Origin: Moniliella sp. 'wahieum'
Lineage: Eukaryota; Basidiomycota; Moniliellomycetes; Moniliellales; Moniliellaceae
Assembly: GCA_003971905.1 (NCBI GenBank)
Contig: RSEE01000129.1
Span: 62,001-126,000, forward strand
Length of the DNA stretch: 64,000 bases
Direction: 5' to 3'
A model generated the notes under the pieces. It was given only the letters and a program-made list of their open reading frames with translations. It did no database searches and had not been told where the DNA came from. Below, in pieces: positions 57,930 through 64,000 of the stretch. Within the stretch, counting starts at the first letter, position 1. The number at the start of each line of letters is the position of its first letter. The translations under genes were made by a program, and so were the position numbers.

Positions 57930-58858
57930 GATGGGCAACCTGCAACCCTGCCAGCTCAGCGTCGAACGCCCTCACCAACTCTTCGTCCAGTCCAACCCCT
58001 TGGCTGCGGCTCAACACGGCAGCGCCACTTCATTGCATTCGTTCCGCCATTCCGCCACGTCATCACACGTACCCCGGCAGGGGCAGTGTGACGCTTCGAT
58101 TCCGGCTTTCGATTCCACCTTGCCCAACATCATGCATCATACATCATCGATCATGGATCAGCAAGTGATATCGCCCGCCGTTCGACGCTTTGAACTTTCA
58201 ACTTTCACCGATCTGCAGTTACTGGGAGAAGAGCCAATTTCCTTGTTCGTATACTGATGATCATCTCTCTCCTCTACCCCTCTCTCCCCTCTTTCTGAGA
58301 TGCAATACCAAAAGCACATGCCTTGCTTCCACCGCGGATGCAAGAAACGGATCAATCCAGCTTACCTTCCCCTTCCTCCATGCCCGTCGGCAATAAACAG
58401 GTCTCCTCGCTCTCTCACATCCTCCCTCGTGTGTATACTCCCGCGGTCCAAAACGACCATTCTCTTTCTGTCAAACAAAATATTAGTCGTGACGTAAAGT
58501 GAACGGGGCCGACCACACCCTATATGGTGTCACCAAACAGCGTATGGTTTGTTCCTTTTTCAAAAAAAACGTTGACCGAACCCCTCACTCCTTGAAGGAA
58601 CCTTGCATTTTGGATGCTGTGGTGGTAGTATTCATTAGTTCACAGGCTGCATTACATTGAGTGGTACCTGATATACCAGAGGAAGGAGGAGCAATCACAG
58701 GAAGAAAAAGAACACTTGATAGAGACAGACGACACAAATTAAAGGGTTCAAAAGGAAGATCTATTGGATAAAAGGTCATATGCACAGACAGTGTGTGTGC
58801 ATATGTGTGTGGGCCCGTATGCGCCGCCGGGGTGACTAGTGCGTCTGTACTATAGTAT
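57930..58858. other. Intergenic, no gene recognised
   Basis: CATCATGCATCATACATCATCG words lie near 58128-58150. The 58250-58800 part is AT-richer and lacks protein-like frames. Confidence 0.5.
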
Positions 58859-59104
58859 CTAGGCTGCAGATGGGCTATTGGATGGGAAGGACACGCAGGT
58901 CGCAGAGTCCAACAGGGTCGCATAGACTTGATCAAGGCAACAACCGTCGCCTCTCTCAGACAGGTTCGCAGCGGAAGTCGTAATGTCTTCCCCGAACACG
59001 TTGCCCGGATCCGTACAATAAAATGTGATTGCCGCATCATCTACATTGATGGCAAAACAGGTTCCTGCTTGAGAGCATAGATTGGAATTGGCGGTTAAAG
59101 AGAA
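58859..59104 (-). pseudogene. Stranded last exon of a small Cys-rich, probably secreted protein
   Basis: An open stretch of about 80 codons preceded by a TTTGTAG acceptor at 59105-59107 and ended by TAG at 58859-58861. It reads SLTANSNLCSQAGTCFAINV, then DDAAITFYCTDPGNVFGED, ERGDGCCLDQVYATLLDSA and TCVSFPSNSPSAA. Six cysteines fall in the order C-C-C-CC-C, typical of small secreted fungal proteins. No signal-peptide exon or suitable in-phase ATG exists between the acceptor and the double hairpin at 59244, so the 5' part may have been lost or displaced by the repeat cluster. It could also be intact if the first exon lies beyond the cluster. Confidence 0.5.
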
Positions 59105-59243
59105 CTACAAAGCAGTCGAGAGGAAGCTGATATGAAATGAACTAGTCGTTGAACGTCGGACTGGGGGAACCCTAGGTTGTAAGCTAGGAGAAAACGGAAG
59201 TGGCTTGTGTCAAGGATGGACATTTTTGACAAACTAGAAGACC

Positions 59244-59284
59244 ACCGGGCCTACGGCCCGGTCAGCTGGGGCTTCGCCCCAGCT
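59244..59284. repeat. Double hairpin: two adjacent perfect palindromes
   Basis: ACCGGGCC-TAC-GGCCCGGT (59244-59262) and AGCTGGGGC-TTC-GCCCCAGCT (59264-59284): stems of 8 and 9 bp, loops of three bases, one base between them. They are followed by a GTCGCCACCGTAGCCACCGTTCC tandem to about 59360. Confidence 0.9.
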
Positions 59285-59380
59285 TGGTGCTTGGTGCACC
59301 GTCGCCACCGTAGCCACCGTTCCCCCGTCGCCACCTTAGCCACCGTTCCACTGTTCCACGCTGGAGGAATTTTATCACCC

Positions 59381-60515
59381 ATGTGCATGGCTGAGCACGC
59401 GGGGGTGGGGTGCGCATTCCGCCCGCGCAAACAAATAGGTAAGCATGTCGTAAAGAAAAAAGGGGGTCTGCGATATAAAATAAGTCTCAGTGGAAATGGT
59501 TCCTCGCTCGGATGTCAACCACGTTCATCCGTGTCCACACGCGCTTCCTAGGGTACGGGACCGGATGGCGAGAGCCGGAGGGTCCTGATATCCTGGCGAT
59601 CCCCCTGGTTCCTTGACCTTAGTGGCGCTTCCAAGTAACCCCCGCAAGATGAACGGTTCGGTTTAGACGTAGCGTTCCCCCTGTCCCAGCCTTAAGCTCT
59701 GTCAATGATATGAATTCAAAAGGGAGATGTGCATGGCTGAGCACGCGGGGATGGGACGAGGCGCGGACGGAAGGCACAGCGCACCGATTACCGCGTGATG
59801 GGGCCCGGAGCACTGGGAGGAACCGGAATGGAGGTAGACCACACGCTGCGCGACACGGGATCGCAGGAGGCGCAGAGCGCGTACCGGCGGGTGGTGCATG
59901 AGAGCACTGCGTCGCCTTTGGAACGCCGGGAGAAGGAACTGCTTCGGCTGCTTGAACAAGCAGAATGCGACAAGAACGCCAAGTACCAGGGACGCACTCA
60001 AGAACCGTTTTTCCCCTGGTTTTGACGACGCGAGGATACTACGGCACCAAGACGGCGGGCAAGTTGTTTGCGCATTGGAAGGAGTTGGCTACTAAGTCTC
60101 AGTGGAAATGGTTCCTCGCTCGTATGTCAACCACGTTCCTCCGTGTCCACACGCGCTTCCTAGGGTACGGGACCGGATGGCGTGAGCCGGAGGGTCCTGA
60201 TATCCTGGCGATCCCCCTGGTCCCTTAATCTTGGTGGCGCTTCCAAGTAACCCCCGCAAGATGAACGGTTCGGTTTAGCGTAGCGTTCCCCCTGTCCCAG
60301 CCTTAAGCTCTGTCAATGATATGAATTCAAAAGGGAGATGTGCATGGCTGAGCACGCGGGGGTGGGGTGCGCATTCCGCCCGCGCAAACAAATAGGTAAG
60401 CATGACGTAAAGAAAAAAGGGGGTCTGCGATATAAAACACGGTTCGGTCTAGACGTAGCGTTCCCCCTGTCCCAGCCTTAAGCTCTGTCAATGATATGGA
60501 TTCAAAAGGGAGATG
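59381..60515 (+). mobile_element. Three tandem, internally deleted copies of a retroelement-like repeat
   Basis: Shared 5' block A (ATGTGCATGGCTGAGCACGC...) and 3' blocks B (TAAGTCTCAGTGG...) and C (ACGGTTCGGTTTAG...AGGGAGATG) recur head to tail. Copy 1, 59381-59726: A (59381-59480), B (59481-59652), C (59653-59726). Copy 2, 59727-60337: start of A, a coding segment, B (60093-60263), C (60264-60337). Copy 3, 60338-60515: A, then C only. Copies agree closely, so they are young. The coding part in copy 2 suggests the 3' end of a non-LTR retrotransposon. Confidence 0.7.
59795..60228 (+). CDS. Coding fragment in copy 2, probable C-terminus of a non-LTR retroelement protein
   Basis: Reads MEVDHTLRDTGSQEAQSAYR, then ERREKELLRLLEQAECDKNA, and after one missing T in a T run near 60010 continues FFPLVLTTRGYYGTKTAG, KLFAHWKELATKSQWKWFLA and RVHTRFLGYGTGW to a TAA at 60226-60228. 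The F-P-L-V-L-T-T-x-G-x-x-G arrangement after a basic helical region recalls segments downstream of LINE reverse transcriptases, but no RT catalytic motif is present. Assignment is an inference from that pattern and from the repeat context. Confidence 0.4.
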
Positions 60516-63500
60516 TAGTGGATATGTTGATACAGCTACATGATAACTAAGTGAAGTTGAAGACAAGAGACAACAAAAGGACAAAGGTTCAAAATATGCC
60601 TTCGATACAGGCAACAATCCGATGGATCAAGGAACTATAGAAACGACCCCATCACCGGAGGGCCCGCGGCCTGGCTTCCTAATTGTGTGGGTGCAGGGCC
60701 ATCGTTCCACCATCAGTCCACGATTCCGTAGTCCACCGTTCTACAGTCATTCTCAGCAAGAAACAGAACCTAAGAGGGGCTTCTTTCATCCTCTGTCAAA
60801 GACGAGAGAAAAACGTCCATATTAAGATAGATTCGCAGCAAAAGAACGAGACGCACCCATCACAGATCAGGGAGAACTCAAGTCAGCACTCATCTGCGTG
60901 TATATAGAAATGAATTTAATGCCCACAGTCAAAACAGGGATCCCGACAGCATCACACGCAGCAGAACGGATCGGCTATATAGAGTACGACTTGCTGCGGC
61001 TCGACCCACACGCTGTGTACAGGATAAAAAAGGGAACGTGATCCGTTTCGATACGACGCAGTATATTTGCGTTTTGTTCAGATGAGCCAGTCAGGTGTCG
61101 ACATCAAAGCAACCAAGAAAAAAGGGAGGTAAAAGAGGTGCTTGGAAGGGGGGCGAGCACCTTAGGGAAGGGAATGTGCGTCGAGTCTACCCGGCCCACG
61201 CCCGCCAGCGTTCTTGCCTGTAACGCGCAACACAAACTGCAACGATTTATACCCGTACAATGCCCATAGCAAAACAGATCGAGGAACGGCCTTTAGCTCT
61301 CGTGCGGCAGGAACCATGCAGCGACCGAAGAGAGTCACAGATGATCCCCTGTAGCTTCCATCGCCCGTGCCTTGTCAATCTGCGATGGCCGATTGTGCTG
61401 TCAAACCACGGGATTGTCTTCCTTCAACGTCCGTCAACGTTGGGTTCTGCGATCATGTGCTCATGTGCTGCACTGAGTTGAGCAAGCTGATGTGGGGTCG
61501 ATCGTGTGATCGATCATTCATCATTTTTTTTTCGTGAGAGAGAAGGAGGCATGAGGTCCATTCGGCCGTGGGGGGACGAGCTGCGATGATGACTAGTAGG
61601 CATGGCAAACGGAGACCTACTATGGGTCAAGATAATTTAAGACCTAGAAAAAGCCTTTCGCTATCATTTCTGGAGGGAGAAGGGTGGGATGGGGACGGCC
61701 ACACGCTTGACCGTGCCCATTCTTCACCTGCACTATGTATTATGGGCCATGTTCGAGGTATCGGCGGGCCGCTTTACTCTAGTAAGGATAGTAATCGTGG
61801 CCGTTACATGGTATACGGGCCCTTTTGCACGGTAGGGAGAGGGATGATCGATGAGCCTCTGTGCGCCCGTTTTCTCTTGGCGCCTGAGCACATGGCCGTA
61901 CCATCCATCTACTACTATACCCCCCACAGAATGTATGTGGAGACGACTTTTCTTTATGGCAGCGAACGGACGCAGGCTGGTACAACAGCTGGCAGCCCTG
62001 ACGGGGGTCGCTGCTTCGCTGCTATCGACATGCACGAGCCATGGGGTCGGACCAACATGTCCAAAGGAAGCAACACGAGGCTGTGGGGTAGCACGTAATA
62101 CAGGGTGGTGCATCCAATATGTCCCGACCCTACGCAGTGCGATGAACATTTCAACACCGCTAGCTCGGCACTCGGAGGGTGCTGCCCGGTGCGGGAGCAG
62201 AGGGGTATCCATAGGGCCAGCGCAGGTCACCGGTCACCGGTCACCGATCACCGCAGCGGGTGGATACCAGGGAGACGCATACGTACATCCCACACATGTC
62301 AGATCTAGCAGATCGGGAGCGCTCGCAGTGGGCCCATGCGTCGGACGTACGAGACGGAGGACGATAGTAATATGGGTGCGTGATGCCCTGAAGTCATGGG
62401 ATCGGTGAGATCTCAGTCCGAGATCCGAGATCTCTGAGGCTGGGCGGCTGTGCGCTGGCTGAGGCGCTAAGGCTGAGACTTCCTCTGGCGCCTGTGCATG
62501 GGCCTGCGGAGGCACGGGCGCACTCTGCATGCGCACTCGTTGCAGGGCAGCTTGGTTGTTTGCAGGCGCCACGCTGAAAGCTGCAGCGCGCTGCTCTGGG
62601 CGCTGGGCGCTGGGCAATGCCGGCACAGCTGCCACTGAAAACGTCCAACTTGAATCGGAATCTGAGTCTGAGATCTGAGATCGGAATAGAGTTGATCGAG
62701 ATGATCGATGATCGATGCAAGGGACGTGTGACGCTATGCATGATGCCGAGGGTCTGCCCGGGCCGTCAGATGCGCTGCGCTGCCGGCCAGCCTTCTGCTG
62801 CCGCATCACTAGCAGCAGCATCACACATCACGCGCCGCGACGCCCCTTGCATCTGCATGCATCGCCACTCCCACCATCCCCACCACCACCACCACCACCG
62901 CCGCCACTCGCTGCTGTCCAACCACCCGCCACCGTCACATCCTCTCCGCCCGCCGTCCCATCCTTTGGGCCCCTGGCTGTCCGTCTTCTATTGCTGTAGC
63001 TGTTGCTGTTGCTGCTACCCTCCTAGTAGTGCTGCTGCTGCCGCCGCCCGTGCAGCCTCTCCTTCTTGCCGCTTAACCGCAGCCCCTCCGCCGCTGCTAC
63101 CACCGCAGCCTCTGCGCTTCTCCCGCGCCACGCGTCCGCCAGCTCTTCCTGGCATTTAACGGCGCTGTTCACCCCCGCCCCCACCCTCTCCCACCGCCTC
63201 TTCTCCCCCCCGGCAGCCGATCCGCGCCCTGCCACTTCTTCCTCTTCCACCCCACCACCCCCACCCAACCCAACCGTAGCGCTCTGTTTGCGCTGCTCTT
63301 ACATGGCTACTTGATTGTCCCACTTCCTTATCTCCCTTCGTGTTGACCTTCCGTGAGTCTTTTCTGTTGCCTTTTCCTGCACCCACATTTCTTGGCTAAC
63401 CTGCTTGCCCCCTCGTCTCTCTGCACCGCTGTCAACAGGATACCGTCAAGGTCGTTTTCCTCACTGGTAGCCATCCCATTGCGCCCATCCCAAGTTTTGC

Positions 63501-63669
63501 CGTCTCCAGCCCAGTCCAGTCCCTCACCGCCTATCAATCCCGCTATCTGCTACCGAACATCCACTTCTGCTGTGGACTATTCTCGCGTGCTTGGTTTATT
63601 CTGGTATTTTTCGCTACCGACTCGTCTCGATTGATTGTACCATCCTCCTCACCCTCGTGCCGTTTTCCC
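60516..63669. other. No gene recognised; leader of the last gene at its right end
   Basis: 60640-60740 has a decayed echo of the left flank (CACCGGAGGGCCCGCGGCC followed by CCACCATCAGTCCACG words). 62400-62720 is rich in GAGATCTCAGATC and GATCGATGATCGATG words. From about 62860 the DNA is a CCACCACC/CCGCCG-rich leader. A typical spliceosomal intron with GTGAGT donor, GGCTAAC branch and CAACAG acceptor lies at 63353-63438, inside the presumed 5' UTR of the next gene. Confidence 0.45.
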
Positions 63670-64000
63670 ATGACCGATCCCCAACAAACCGATCTGTCCG
63701 CCTTCTTGAACATGAACCACGGCTCCGCCACCCCCTACGGCCACCCCAGCTCGGGTGCTCCCCTTTCGATGATGCCCTCTCTGAGCGGCACTAGTCTTTT
63801 CCCCGAAAATTTTTCTTCTCTGTTAGACATCAACATGGCTCCCTTTGATCCCGATCACATCCCCGGGTGCCACTCCCCTGTTTGGTATGCCTCCTCCTAC
63901 CCTGGCCGACGCTGGCTTCCCTACCGACTCTGGTGCCGAATTTGGCGATTCGATGACGTCGACCCGACCATTTGGAGCCTATGATACGCATCCCTCGGCC
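63670..64000 (+). CDS. N-terminus of a probable regulator, cut by the window edge
   Basis: The ATG at 63670 (CCCATGACC) gives MTDPQQTDLSAFLNMNHGSA, then PYGHPSSGAPLSMMPSLSG, LFPENFSSLLDINMAPFDPD and, after an indel near 63865, LFGMPPPTLADAGFPTDSGA and FGDSMTSTRPFGAYDTHPS. It is rich in Ser, Pro, Met and acidic residues with no folded domain yet, like the N-terminus of a fungal transcription factor. The long, spliced, C-rich 5' leader resembles that of the C2H2 gene at 32481. The indel here needs one base removed (CCCC to CCC), the opposite of most in this window. Confidence 0.6.

Noticed and set aside
59168-59176. CCTAGGTTG near the repeat cluster as another copy of the CTAGGGTTGC element
   Set aside because: Only partly matches and lies in no clear promoter position.

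Overview
The window reads as nuclear DNA of a filamentous or yeast-like fungus, most likely a basidiomycete; I infer this from gene content and do not name a genus. Support: GC-rich coding DNA, short GT-AG introns of 68-149 bp with GTACGT/GTATGT donors and CTAAC branch sites, intron-bearing tRNA genes, and a set of recognisable fungal housekeeping genes. About a dozen genes are identified by clear motifs.

Layout, left to right. 2.1-4.2 kb: Fet3-like multicopper oxidase. 4.9-9.9 kb: unrecognised low-complexity genes, one with an RG-rich tail. 10.2-11.0 kb: mitochondrial ribosomal protein uL10m. 11.5-15.0 kb (minus): Tps2-type trehalose-6-phosphate phosphatase. 16.4-18.1 kb (minus) and 18.4-22.0 kb (plus): GPI transamidase subunit PIG-U and dolichol kinase Sec59, divergent over about 350 bp. 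23.6-27.9 kb (minus): autophagy kinase Atg1. 29.1 kb: intron-containing tRNA-Gly. 32.5-33.6 kb: two-finger C2H2 regulator. 36.8-40.7 kb: NRPS-like reductase with a fused SDR domain. 41.2-42.7 kb (minus): SERINC/Tms1. 43.2-44.4 kb (minus): only the appendage of AP-2 alpha-adaptin. 44.6 kb: tRNA. 45.2-45.8 kb: Gis2/CNBP zinc-knuckle protein. 46.1-46.7 kb: possible LTR remnant. 47.3-48.2 kb (minus): EMC7. 50.4-51.9 kb: unrecognised protein. 52.0 kb: tRNA-Glu(CTC) with an 18-nt intron. 53.1-56.0 kb (minus): F-box protein. 56.8-57.9 kb (minus): VIP36-type L-type lectin. 58.9-60.5 kb: stranded Cys-rich exon, a double hairpin, and a tandem of internally deleted retroelement copies. 63.7 kb to the edge: start of another regulator-like gene.

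A theme is the secretory pathway: PIG-U, Sec59, EMC7, the VIP36-like lectin, the AP-2 appendage and SERINC all act on or in endomembranes, and Sec59 supplies the dolichol phosphate on which GPI-anchor mannosylation depends. This is shared compartment, not a demonstrated cluster.

Most important caution: many genes are broken by frame changes. The sixteen I could place all go the same way (one base missing) and most fall at short homopolymers, so I read them as uncorrected sequencing deletions and give gene spans across them. Spans therefore are not single open frames, and protein lengths are approximate.
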